Assembly (NCBI GenBank): GCA_025738555.1
Contig: JAOVFP010000024.1
Span: forward strand, 930,001-994,000
From: Cyathus striatus
Lineage: Eukaryota; Basidiomycota; Agaricomycetes; Agaricales; Nidulariaceae
DNA length: 64,000 nucleotides
Direction: 5' to 3'
Shown: piece by piece, positions 48,883 to 60,093 of the stretch
Layout of the letters: every line of letters begins with the position of its first letter
Numbering within the stretch: the first letter of the stretch is position 1
Program-made: the position numbers and the translations under genes
The notes under the pieces: model-generated
Told to the model about the DNA's origin: nothing
Seen by the model: the letters and a program-made list of their open reading frames with translations, nothing else
The model's database searches: none

Positions 48883-51684
48883 TTATGACCACGTCTGTGG
48901 TCCAATGAAACTTCCATCTTCAGGAAGTGATAACAGGGGCATCCCCATCGCATCTGCAGTATTTTGCCATACACTAAAGGAAGATCGATAAGAAAGGTGA
49001 TAAAATACAGAAGGCAGACAACTTACGTGTTACCCCACCAAACTATTTCAAATCCTCCTTTCGGGAGTTGCAAGCAGAAAAAGATAACTATAATCGAAAG
49101 TGCCACACCAGCGTCCAGAGCAGCAGAGAGGATGTAGTTGTAGCGCATCCACCATCGGAAGTGGTAGCGACGGATAACGTAGTTAAAGAGGAAGCCAGTC
49201 ACCGCCCATGATATGTAGTTAATACCTGTGCCAGGGGGGATGGCACCGAGGCCAGCGAAGAACACTGGAATATTAATATAGCGCCAGAACGACAAGGGGA
49301 ACCGGCGGGCGAGAAAATAGAAAGGAATGGGTGCTAGAGTACCAACGAGGAAGAACCACAGCAGTGGGGAGTAAGGGGCACCAGGACTGAAGAGCCTCTT
49401 CGGTCCAACAGCACCCCAGATAACCGAAGCGGTGGCAAAAGTACTAGACGAAGGGCAACGGAACCCATCCTTCTGCGTGGTTGTGCAGATATCCTCGATG
49501 TTTGCAAACATCCATTCTTGTACTAGGGTGACCACAAAGCAACTAACAGTTGCAGCAACAACCTGGATGGAAAACATGATGCGGGGTGGAATTTTCATGT
49601 AGTGTCCAAGCTTCAGGTCACCAGCGAAGCCTATGGCTTGATTTGTGCCAATATAGGCGATTGACTTAAAGATCATGTTGGCAACAGGTCGTCCCGGAAG
49701 CATGTAGCCGGCAATAAGCTGATGCATAACTTGAGTAGGGACTTGCTGATTTGTGATAGCCTGTAACATGGATAGAGGAATAGAGAGACAAGCGGCAATA
49801 ATGAAGCCAATGAGCGCCGCCCAGATTGGAAGTCCAGTTGGGAATATTTCGATCGCAACGCAGAGGAATGCGAAAGCAATGACACCAACTACTCCGTACC
49901 ACCACATGGGAACTTCCGGGTAGTATTGCATAAGGCGGGAGTGGACATCACGTTCATCCTTTAAGCTGCTGCGGAAGCGACGCATAATATCTTTGCGGAA
50001 CCAAACTAGATCCTGACATCAGAAGAGTAAATTTTAGTGAAAAATGAGTACATACGGAAAGTGTGGACAAAGACAGAAGGGAAGGAAGCAAATGAAATTC
50101 CGTATGCCATTAGCAAGGTTGTGGACATGAAGACGGGAGAATAGGCAGAGTATTTTTCTTGGTCAAAAATACCGTCAGTGACAATGGCACTAGCGTTATA
50201 AGGCATTCCGGTGTTATCCCAGGATACGTAGGCGGACAGCGGAAAGTATCCAGCATTGAACGTGTTCGTAACTGTGTAAATGTAAGAGACATGACGGCAG
50301 AGACTTCAAAAACGATTGCCTACAATAGATAATAGGAGCAATTATCCAGAACATGATAATAAAGGCAATCCCAGTGTTCATCTCAGACCACCACTAAAAG
50401 TCCACGAATAAGAAATCATGATGAAATAACAAAAAAAAAAGTAACACATACCGGAGTAACAAGCGGGCTACCGATGAATGCAATCATAGACCAATCGAAC
50501 GTCAGGATACTCATACCTAGACCCGTATTTGTGCCAAATAAGGCATTAACAACAAGGTTGTTGGGCGCAATCCAGCAGACCCAGTTGAAGACGCTCAGCG
50601 CAGTGAAGAGATATCCTGGAACCCAGTACCAGACAAAACTACAAGCCATAGCAATGCAGAAGAATCGTTCGCGGGTCATGTGACCACGATCTCGCTTCCC
50701 GTAATTTTTGTGAAGAGTGTTGAAGAGAGCCGAGTTAACGAGGGCGCCAGGCCAAATCATACTCGACGGCCAAACAACGAATTGGCGGAGAATACCACCA
50801 AGAGAGAAACCGAGAATTTGAGTTGAAAGAGCAAGGAGAATCTGGTATCCGTAGGGGACTGTCTGTCCATAGAAAATCTTCTGGGCGAGGATGACATCAG
50901 TCACATACGCACCGCCGACAACAACATTTGCCATGACAGTGATGCAGACATGCTCCTTGATAGAGAAAGGCCCAGGATTGAACGACCACACATAACCAAA
51001 TGTGTTGAACTGGGTGGTAGGTAGAATCTTCTCGAGACCTTTGCCCAAAGGAAGGGAGATCAACTGAGCAACAATACCCGTAATATACACGGAAGGGACT
51101 AATAGAGAATGAGAGTGAGAAATGCGTAGATTGGGAAAAGAATGAAAACGTACATCGCAGGCGAACACTTGGTTGAGTCCGGAGACTAGGATACTAAAAA
51201 GCAGACCCAAGAACCACCTACACAGCAACTTAACAACCTTGATAATGGATAAAGGCATCACAACGTACATCCGAAATGTGTTTACGGGCATTAAAGGATC
51301 ATCGATGCTGGACACTGCAGCGCGAACCTCAGGATAAGGCGATTCGCTACAGTATGCAAGTCAGTACAAAGGTTGTGGAAATATTAGAGGGCTGACTTAC
51401 TCATCGAAATCGATGGCAGTCGAATTTCTCGACTCGGCACGCGAAGTGGAGTACCGATCGGATTCGTACTGAGACTCAAAGTCACCTTCATAGCCCATCT
51501 TCTTGGTCTTCTCTACATGAAACAAACCAATGCTTGGAGGGCGAGACTTGATATCGAAGTTAGGGTCGTTCAGATGCTCCATGACAAAGTCAACATCTTC
51601 AGGAACATCGGGGACGTGTCGAGGTCGAAGAGAGGGAAGCTCGACAACATCGGTGGATGTTGTGTATGGTGCACTGTCCTCCAT
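48883..51684 (-). CDS. Oligopeptide transporter, OPT family (Isp4-like)
   Basis: Proton-coupled importer of small peptides (or glutathione-like or metal conjugates) in the plasma membrane. A minus-strand, multi-exon gene with about 12-14 hydrophobic segments after an acidic cytosolic N-terminus of about 95 residues (VDFVMEHLNDPNFD). Family landmarks: SSIDDPLMPVNTFRMWFLG, then LGKGLEKILPTTQFN, SFNPGPFSIKEH (close to the conserved NPGPF signature), WYWVPGYLFTALS, GDLKLGHYMKIPPR (the KLGHYMK signature) and GAIPPGTGINYISW. The C-terminus (48883-48973) reads VWQNTADAMGMPLL and ends TWS; it is supplied by a last exon that scanning misses. Divergent from the TauD-type dioxygenase across 1.87 kb. The substrate cannot be told. 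Confidence 0.92.
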
Positions 51685-53552
51685 GAGCGGAAGGTCGTAT
51701 AAGCAGAAATATGTGGTAAATCAACAGCGGAAGGGGAGTGATGAGCCGCTAGGGAAGGGGGAAAGGCGGATGGGGTATCTAGGTTTGAAGGCAGACTATT
51801 TGAAGGATCTAGTTTAAGTTTCGGGTCTCAGACTGCATTTTGTGGAAGAGAGGATCGAATTCCAAATTGGTAAGAAGGCGGCAAGAGACAATTAGACAAT
51901 AACGACCAGAGAGACGGGGCACGCGAGATGCGGTCGAAGTAGGCATGGTACTAATAATAACAATAAGGCACCGCGTCGAATGATCTCTCGAGACATGCAA
52001 TGAAACAAAAGAGTAGACGCTCGCACCAGAGGGAAGATGGTCAACATCAGACAAGCCAGGAAACATTAATGATTAGAGCAACAGCAAAAACGTAGTCCCA
52101 AGTCCAGTGCAAGCCCTTCTAACGCCAAGTCTCAGCTGAAATACGACAAACTGGAAAGGCGAGTCTAAGTAGGTTGGAACGAAAACAGCATCGCAAGATA
52201 AGCTGAAGGGGATAGCGGAGAAGGTATTTTGATATGCATTCACATCGGGGAAGGAGGAATTCTCGTCTTATTGTCTTTATTGTGTTGGACCCAAGTTGGA
52301 CGATCACATGAATCTGTCTTTTTGTCTTGCTACCCGACCCGATTTCCGCTATCTCCGTTATCTAATCCGCGTTCCCACCAAAATTTTCATTCGGACTCTG
52401 AGTCTTTCTCCAGTGTCCACACCAAACTTCCCCACTTTTATAACTCAGCCTAACCATCTGGCTGCCCCATTCTTATATACTCCTCCTCTAGCGTCTATTC
52501 GTGTATTCTTCAGGACCTGTTCACGCGTGACAACAGCATCTCGGATCATACTAGTAGTGACGCCCTGCGGTCAAATTAGCTCCTGCTGTGTAAATCCAAA
52601 CTCTGCTCCGCTACACTCATCTACTTAGTCGAGAAAAACAGGTCTTTTTCCCGACTAAGTACCTGGATTGTGACTCATTGTGGCCAACTCGGATTCACAC
52701 TCTTCGTGGGGACTACCATTCACGTACGTGCCGCACTACTTATAAAGTGTTACCCATGGGCCATTCAAGCTGTTGATGCACTAAATCATGAATTAGCATT
52801 TTGGTCCTGACTCCTTGGGCACTGGAGAGTCAAAAATGCACGACCATAAGCTATAAATGGATAATGGCGTGCTCACTGCTCACTAGTCATTGCTATGCCC
52901 AGCCACCGGCCCACACGTCCATCAATGGACGGACCCAAATGATAAATCGAAGATTCCCCTGTCAATGTTAATTTATGTCGATTTCCTAAGTCACGTGGAC
53001 CTCCTAATGACTCAGCAGTGACTAATGGACCAACTTCCGCTCCGCACCTTTCGAGACACTGCAATCTGTGGGTATATCTTAGGGGTGTCCTAATATACCT
53101 CGAAGAATTTGTGTACTGGACCACGTGAACTGTGTCTATACAGCAAGGAATTCCCTCAGTCCTCTTAAACAATTACAAATCTAGTTTTATAATAGGCCTC
53201 AGCTATTACTTTTTGACATTCTATCATCCTCGCCGGTCCGGAAGTCTTGCCATTTCACCCTCAAGTTGCTCACCTGGATCTAATCTGAGCACTTGCTAAG
53301 CAGAAAGCATCAAAACATCACACTTTGCAATACGGAAAGCTTTATAATTAGCTACATTTTACTTTCTCAAGAGTTATCATTAGAACTCCCCACACTTGGC
53401 GCGAATTCGTCTTAATCTAATCAGCATGCCGACCGATTGCGTATTCCGAAGCTGAAATGACGAATCTCATCTCTCAATCTCGTTACCTGAAAGATAAATA
53501 AACTGTTTTAAACCGAGCCGTGTGCAGACTTGAAACCTGAATCTCGCTGCGT
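51685..53552. promoter_or_regulatory. 1.9-kb divergent spacer between OPT transporter and dioxygenase
   Basis: No supported gene. Frames such as 52873-53172 (minus) and 52296-52628 (plus) lack motifs. The stretch must hold both promoters. The part next to the OPT start is purine-rich on the plus strand, so the OPT leader is pyrimidine-rich. A strong inverted repeat lies at 52622-52661. CACGTGG or CACGTGA elements occur near 52994 and 53122; CACGTG is the core bound by bHLH and Cbf1-type factors. Confidence 0.5.
52622..52661. repeat. Inverted repeat, 17-base arms with 6-base loop
   Basis: The left arm 52622-52638 and right arm 52645-52661 are complementary at 16 of 17 positions, around the loop CAGGTC. 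The arms begin TACTTAGTCG and end CGACTAAGTA. It could form a cruciform or an RNA hairpin. There is no T-run terminator context, and neither flanking gene ends here. Confidence 0.85.
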
Positions 53553-54987
53553 ATGATGTCGGCCACAGAAACTGTCACTCAACTTGCTCAGGAGGCCACG
53601 GCGAAGCTTACTCTTCGTCCTCAAGTAGAGGAAGAGAAGAAATTGAAATTCGAGGAGAAGAAGAGCCAGGAGGGTTACCGCTATGCTCACCTGCTTCCTC
53701 ACTTCTCATCTGATCACTACCCTCCTTTGACTCCCTTCGAACATGTCGATCCTGGTCACCGTGCACTCTCTCACCCAAACCCCCGAGCGTTCTTGGACAA
53801 TGCTACGAGCGTTTTCGAATTGACACCACACCTTGGGACTGAAGTTCACGGCGTCAACCTCGCAGAGCTTGACAACACTGGTCGTGATGAATTAGCGTTA
53901 GAGGTCGGTAGCATATAATTGAATATTTGTGTAGTTTCGCCTTCTAATTATGTAAACCACTTCGCTATAGGTTGCTCGTCGTGGTCTTGTTGTATTCAGA
54001 GACCAACAAGATTTCATTGATCGCGGACCTGAATTTTATCGCGAATGGGGAAGCCACTTTGGCCGGTATGTTAGTTTACTTACCCGCAGCCTAATGATAC
54101 TGATTTGTAAACATTTAAAGGCTTCATATTCATCCTACGTCAGGTCACCCTGCTGGCTATCCTGAAATCCATCTTGTCTATCGGTATGTCGACCCGTTTT
54201 ACATTGTTACCTTGTTGTTGCCTTGCGTTTAACTGTAAATTAGTGACTTGAATTCTTCTTTCAACTTCGAGTATGATGATAGTATTACCAGCACCGTCTG
54301 GCACTCTGATGTCTCCTATGAACTCCAGCCTCCTGGTCTCACTACTTTCTTTCTCCTTGCCCAACCAGAAACCGGCGGCGATACCTTGTTCACCTCACAA
54401 GTGCAAACATTGAAGCGCCTATCTCCACAATTTGTTGCTTTCTTACGTACCCTGAAAGCAGTACACTCTGGTGTTGAACAGGCAGAATTCTCTCGTGCTG
54501 GTCGTCGTGGTGGGACTGTCCGTCGGGAGCCTGTTGAGAACGTCCACCCCTTAGTCAGAAGACACCCAGTCACTGGTGAGGAGGCTCTATATGTTAACAG
54601 ACAGTTCACTCGCCGCATTGTTGGCCTCAAGCGTGAGGAGTCAGGTGTGTTCCCATTGTAAAGTTTGTCACTTTTTCTTATATCTTTATCGTTATGTCCG
54701 TAGAAACGATCTTGAAATTCCTCTACGACCATATCGATAAGAGTGCTGATAATCAAGCCCGCGTTAAGTGGAGTCCTAACACCATTGTCCTCTGGGATAA
54801 CAGAATTACTGCGCACGTATGTTGTTCCACTTTGTGTACCGTGTTGTATTTGTATTGAATCTTACTTCGTGTCCAGTCCGCGATTGTCGACTTTAAGGAG
54901 CGCGGAGATTGCCGCCACGGCGCTCGTATCACTCCTCAGGCTGAGCGCCCCATTTCTGCGCTTGAAGGCCTTGACCTTTCCGTTTAA
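53553..54987 (+). CDS. TauD/TfdA-type 2-oxoglutarate-dependent dioxygenase (Jlp1-like)
   Basis: Fe(II)/2-oxoglutarate enzyme, probably oxidising a sulfonate or similar compound for sulfur supply. Six exons (53553-53903, 53971-54065, 54121-54183, 54244-54644, 54704-54816, 54877-54987) give 377 residues from the first of two adjacent ATGs (53553 and 53556). The metal-binding HxD is in STVWHSDVSYELQPP and the distal His is in LWDNRITAHSAIVDF. The 2-oxoglutarate-binding arginine is probably in HGARITPQAERP. Also typical are GTEVHGVNLAEL, RGLVVFRDQ and GGDTLFTS. All catalytic residues are intact. Jlp1 of yeast is the named relative I have in mind; other fungal TauD enzymes act on different acids, so the substrate is inference. 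Confidence 0.9.
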
Positions 54988-55460
54988 AATTCGAAAATTG
55001 GTACTTAGTATATTATTTACATAAAAATATATGTTATTCATTTCTAAACCCTTGGGTTAAACTAAAACTTCAGAAGGTGGTGAGCATGCTAGTGCATCTA
55101 TATAATAAGTACGTGAGATTGCCATCGATTTTTGACATCTGCCTCTTACCGAAGTAAAAATGAAATGATAGTATTTTATGTACTTCAAATTGATAGTTGA
55201 TTTACTTTGTACAATTTGTGTATAAGGTTGCAGCTTTAGAAGTACATACTCACAGCACCAACTCGGAGTTAGTGATGTTTATAGCCGATGCGTTAGCTTC
55301 TAAGGTAAGTACTTGATGTCGTTGCTTGGTCGTCGCTGGCGGCATAACAACTTGGTCTCGGTATAAGCGCCAAAAATCCCGCAACTTATTTAGTATTATC
55401 CTTCAAAAACAAGAACACAGACTTGACTTCGAGGAATATATTCTGATTCTTAGACCTCGA
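54988..55460. other. Intergenic spacer
   Basis: 3' region of the dioxygenase and promoter of ALG10. AT-rich, with no gene seen. Confidence 0.4.
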
Positions 55461-57246
55461 ATGTCTCTTTATTATCTCGTATATTGCGCCTTCTGCATAA
55501 CAGTGCTGAAGGAGCTAAATACATTGGTCACGGAACCATACATGGTGCAAATTCTTTGTATGTACGGACTACCGTATTATGGTCTAAATATTTCAATCAG
55601 GACGAGCCATTTCATATACCTCAAGCTCAAGCATATTGCCGTGGAGATTTCTTGACATGGGATGCAAAAATCACCACTCCACCCGGTCTGTGAGTTTTTG
55701 TCACACAGGAAAATTCTCGTAGTCGATATTGACGTGCCTCATACGATGCAGATACATCATGTCTCTTTTACTTAAACGACTATTCTTATTTAAATGCAAT
55801 GTTCCGATGCTCAGGCTCACAACGACACTGACGCTCCTCATCCTTCCCATCCCCCTTACGCGACTGCTCTGCTATTACCAACGTGTTCGACCCCCAGCCT
55901 CGCTTCTCTCGCCTTCTATAGAAGGGATCTTGTTATCTCTATTTCCCATCGCATGGTTTTTCGGTTTTCTATATTACACTGAGGTTCCGAGCCTTGTGTT
56001 CGTGGCATGTACGATCTTAGCTGCATCACAAGACGCGCACTGGACGGCTGCTTTGGTATGTCTTGTTCGTGCTTTTGGAACCACATTCTGAAGGATGTGA
56101 AGTTAGGACTAATTAGCTGCACATTCAGGCAAACGAATGTGATTTGGGTTTTATACGCCTATGCTGCGAGCCAACTCATGTTCTTAAGATTTCGACGGCC
56201 AACAAGAGAAGAACTTAATCCCGCTAAATTGCATGATCCACCTGCATTGTCTGCTAGTCCTGGTATGTTGATGATTGTTTTATGTTTTAGAAATCTAAAT
56301 TACGTTCCAGTTGATTTGTTCCGGTCGTTCATCAGTTTTCCAAAGGTCATTCCGGATATTCTACCTTCCTTCTTGCCATATGTATTAGTGCTTGCCGCTT
56401 TCGCGATGTTTGTTATATGGAACGGAGGTGTTGTATTGGGTGAGTTACATTTCGCGGATTGCATGGTTAAAGCTGATTAAGGTGTTTAGGTGACAAATCA
56501 AACCACATTCCGACTCTACATATTCCGCAAATGTACTATTTTATTGCATCAGCTACATTCTTTGGATGGCCTGTTCTCTTGAGCATCCCTAGTGGAGCTT
56601 CCAACCTGATCCGGACAGCGTTTGTCCGAATGTTTGGGAGCAAGTTGTAGGGAGCGCTGATCATGTGTTTCATGTTCCACACTGACACAACATTGCAGAC
56701 GTGTTGCAGTATCGATTACAGTATCTCTGGTGATGGCGGTGACAGTCAAGTTATTCACGTAGGTTGTCAAGCATTTCTCGAATTCCGTGATTTAGATGTT
56801 CCTGTAGCATTCATCATCCATTCTTACTCTCTGATAACCGACACTATACATTTTATGTATGGCGACGGATATTCATGCTTCATCCAGTGGTACCTTATGC
56901 TTTCATACCGGTTTATCTGGCTTGTGCGTGGATGTGGTTTTTACGTGTTGGTGAGTGGTGTTTGAAGTGAGGCAGACGCCTTCCTGACATGGGTTGTACA
57001 GGCCGCGAGCAGACGTTGCTCCAAACGTTACTACTCCCGATATTTATGGTGCCTACTCTGCTGCCCACGCCACTGTTAGAACCAAGATACTTTGTGATAC
57101 CTTACATTCTCCTGCGCACGCAGATTACTGATGTTCCAGCGTGGGGACTGGGATTGGAATTTGCTTGGTACATGACGATCAACTTTGTGACGATGGGGGT
57201 ATTTTTGTATTTACCGAGAGAGGGAGTTGGCCGATTTATGTGGTAG
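55461..57246 (+). CDS. ALG10: Dol-P-Glc alpha-1,2-glucosyltransferase Alg10 (Die2)
   Basis: ER membrane enzyme that adds the last glucose to the lipid-linked N-glycan precursor. Nine exons (55461-55544, 55601-55689, 55752-56055, 56103-56262, 56311-56439, 56490-56643, 56699-56758, 56808-56950, 57002-57246) join in phase to 455 residues. The signature spans the first junction: EPYMDEPFHIPQAQAYC, then DAKITTPPGLY. Others are FRQTNVIWVLYAYA, HHPFLLSDNRHYTFYVWRR and LEPRYFVIPYILLR. About 10-12 hydrophobic segments are spread along the chain. The start at 55461 puts a first membrane segment directly before EPYM, as in the family. One donor is GTTGTA (56644), which is needed to avoid an in-frame TAG. 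All motifs are intact. Confidence 0.93.
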
Positions 57247-57682
57247 TAATTAAGTAGGAATATGTAGGCGGTCACAGGGACAAAGCGAGGGTCGATTGTT
57301 GACGCGTTAAGCCGTGAGCGAGCAAACAAATGGCCGAAAAAGGAAGGGAGTTGAATGTGGTTGCAAAGTCAAACTCGGACTTGTTTGAACTGTGAAGCAA
57401 CCGCGCAACAATCTCCATGAATTTTCTATGAACAACCCGACTACGCGTTTCTCCCCCTCCGCTGCTGCTCTTCACGAATTACATACAACTTTCTACAACG
57501 GCTCTTTTCCGTTATAGCCCATTCTCCTTTACTTCTGCCACGAATCCCAATCTCCTCTGGACAGCACCCAACACGCAACAGCTCTCCTATCTTCATTCGC
57601 ATTCTGAAACCCCTTGTCAACTTCTCTACACTTACTTCGATATCTTACACTGACTTCTGCTTCTTTACACTACAATATCCAT
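57247..57682. promoter_or_regulatory. Upstream region of the coiled-coil protein gene
   Basis: ALG10 3' region, then a C/T-rich leader (about 57440-57680) before the ATG at 57683. No other gene. Confidence 0.4.
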
Positions 57683-59767
57683 ATGCCGGACGCTAAAAAA
57701 TCAAGTGGCAGCCCGCGTGCAAAGCCAACCACGAGGAGTTCGCTCAGGCAATCCCTGAATCTGGCGTCCATGGGCAAGGCATTCGCGGACGTGATTGGAA
57801 AGGACAGCAAGGATCCTGCTAAAGGTTCTAAGAAGCCAAAGGAAATCTCTACACGTCGTCTCAGCGCGGCTGCCGTCAAGCCACCAGCCCCGCGTGCCTC
57901 TATGGATGGCGTTAGGCCACCGTTACAACCATCTAAAAAGGCTCCCACTCCAGATTCCAAGACTATCACTCGCAGGCGAGTATCTGGCACTTTGACAAAA
58001 TCACCCTGTGAACCACCACCTAAACCGTCCGATCCTCCTACCCCTCTCGCTTCTGGCGTTACTCGTTCATCTTCTTTGAGACCCAGGAGCATGAATGGTC
58101 CTTCCGCCTTGCCAAAGTATCGTCCGAAATCTGCTCTAATCGAATCCACTAAACCTCCTTCATCACCCACAGCAAGAATAGACATTCGCCAAAGATTGAG
58201 CAGTTCGGACGATGATACGACTACGGATGACCAGAAATCCAAGAAGAACCCACTTCGGTTGCGGGGATCGCCTTCCCCGTCTATTAAGGGAAATGTGTCT
58301 ATCAGTCCTGTTGCTGAGAGATCTGCTTTGAGGGTTAATGTTTCTGCCCTTAACGCGACTCCATCTCCCAGGACTCCCACTAAATCGAAGAAGCTAGCTA
58401 CACCATCTTCCGTGAAGGGTTCACCATCTCGCCCTCTTAAATCAACCAAGACAACCTCTGTGTCATTGGGATCTTCACTTCCCCGCCCATCATCCTCAGC
58501 TTCTTCCTCCAGTTCCTTTGCACCACATACACCGAAGTCCGGGCTAAAGGGTGTACTTGGACTTCGGCGTACAACCCAGGATAAAGGCAAGCAAAGTGTT
58601 ACCCCCACTAATGGCTCTCCCAAACCCTCCGTCCGTGGTTCACCTTCACCGCTTTCCCGTCATTCGCGCAATGACTCAGTCACATCCAGCCCTGAAAACT
58701 CCCAATCAGCGGTTGGCAACTTGTCGCATGTGTCTGAAGGTGACAACGAGGACAGCGATGAGGAGGATGTTGAACTTCTCCTTGCACCTGTTGCCGCTCT
58801 AGGGGCACCTACTCCTTCTATGCCTCGTATACAGAAGAAGAGGAGTATTCCAGAAACACCTACACGCAGTTTCCATATGCTTCCTGGGCGCACTAACCTT
58901 TCTTACACATCACCGCTTCCCCCAGATACGGAAAATTCGGAGAACAAATCATCACTTAGACCCCCTACTCAATCAAGTAGTGGTCGAGCAGCGAGAGGCT
59001 CAATTCTTTCATGGGAACAACTTGCAAGTGAGGCATCTCGGACACTTGGTGAAGATGAGATTGAGAGCATGTTATCTGATATACCCGCACCATTCCGCTC
59101 AAACCCTGTATCACCGTCTCTCAGTGCGACTTTGGAAATTCCGGAGAGCCCTTGCCTGAGTACTTTGGATTCTCCCAGTGGCTACGGTTCAATCTCTCAG
59201 GTTCTACTTCCCGACGTAACGCCTTCTCCTGCCATGCATCATTCTGGTCGTTTTAGTCTTACACCCGACGCCGGCTCTTACGACTCAGGTACAGTGACGC
59301 TTCTCCGACTCCAACTTGCTGCTGCAGAAAATACAGCTAAGGAACGCTTGTATCAGATGCAAGCTATGGAGGAGGAGATACATAACCTCAAAGAAGTACA
59401 CAATCGACAAATACAGGAGACAGCCAAGCAAATTGCATACATGGAAGAGCAGGAGCGCCACGAGGATGAGAGGGAAATGTACACTGCAGCACTCGAGGAT
59501 CAACTTAGGCATACACAGGCGCAACACGAGCGAGCAGTCGAGGAAGCAGTTGCTCGAGGCCAAGAGATGGCTGTTCACGCTCATTTCGTCCAATGGCAGA
59601 GGCAGCGCGTGGAATTCGAAGCTAGGACTTCCATGTCTTTTACTTTGGCTGAATGGAGCTCTGTCCGTGAGTTGTCGGAGATGGAGTTGGATCTTGTACA
59701 TGGGGACCGAGCCACACTTTCTGTTCTATTAGCTGAGTTGGATCGCATATGTCGTTGCTTGTCATAA
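57683..59767 (+). CDS. Large disordered, coiled-coil hypothetical protein
   Basis: Function unknown. One intronless frame of 694 residues. The first 470 residues are low complexity, rich in Ser, Pro, Lys, Arg and Thr, with many S/T-P sites (for example TPSPRTPTKSKK), as in proteins regulated by proline-directed kinases such as CDKs. Residues about 550-650 form a coiled coil (LRLQLAAAENTAKERLYQMQ through EDQLRHTQAQHERAVEEA). A short ordered tail follows (SSVRELSEMELDLVHGD). There is no signal peptide or membrane segment. The start at 57683 is the first ATG; the frame is open upstream but has no ATG. A cytoskeletal or cell-cycle scaffold is a reasonable guess. Lack of introns in 2.1 kb is unusual here. 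Confidence 0.75.
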   Translation: MPDAKKSSGSPRAKPTTRSSLRQSLNLASMGKAFADVIGKDSKDPAKGSKKPKEISTRRLSAAAVKPPAPRASMDGVRPPLQPSKKAPTPDSKTITRRRVSGTLTKSPCEPPPKPSDPPTPLASGVTRSSSLRPRSMNGPSALPKYRPKSALIESTKPPSSPTARIDIRQRLSSSDDDTTTDDQKSKKNPLRLRGSPSPSIKGNVSISPVAERSALRVNVSALNATPSPRTPTKSKKLATPSSVKGSPSRPLKSTKTTSVSLGSSLPRPSSSASSSSSFAPHTPKSGLKGVLGLRRTTQDKGKQSVTPTNGSPKPSVRGSPSPLSRHSRNDSVTSSPENSQSAVGNLSHVSEGDNEDSDEEDVELLLAPVAALGAPTPSMPRIQKKRSIPETPTRSFHMLPGRTNLSYTSPLPPDTENSENKSSLRPPTQSSSGRAARGSILSWEQLASEASRTLGEDEIESMLSDIPAPFRSNPVSPSLSATLEIPESPCLSTLDSPSGYGSISQVLLPDVTPSPAMHHSGRFSLTPDAGSYDSGTVTLLRLQLAAAENTAKERLYQMQAMEEEIHNLKEVHNRQIQETAKQIAYMEEQERHEDEREMYTAALEDQLRHTQAQHERAVEEAVARGQEMAVHAHFVQWQRQRVEFEARTSMSFTLAEWSSVRELSEMELDLVHGDRATLSVLLAELDRICRCLS

Positions 59768-60093
59768 TTGTATAAGTCTGTCATTTATATCAACCAACCA
59801 TATGCAGGTATTGATCTCGCAAATAAAAAAATTAGTCACGCCTTTCGGATTTTTGTACGGATCTTTGGATTTGAAGTCTCTCCTTCGTTTCACTTACATT
59901 TGTACTATTACTTGACATCACGATTTTATGCCTAACTTTCACGATTATATAATACACTCTGCTGTTGTACCTCGTTGCCTTGAATTTACGACGTGCTTTC
60001 CTTCGGCAAGTGTTGAAATATTTATACAGTATCATACAAGAATAATAAGTATACAAAACCAAGGAAATGGTGACAGATTACGTTCAGTTATGA
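59768..60093. other. Convergent intergenic region
   Basis: 3' regions of the coiled-coil protein and Spc7. AT-rich; no gene recognised. Confidence 0.4.

Noticed and set aside
57670..58623. Minus-strand frame of 317 codons
   Set aside because: It is the antisense shadow of the coiled-coil protein; its Gly/Leu/Asp-rich text mirrors the Ser/Pro-rich coding strand.
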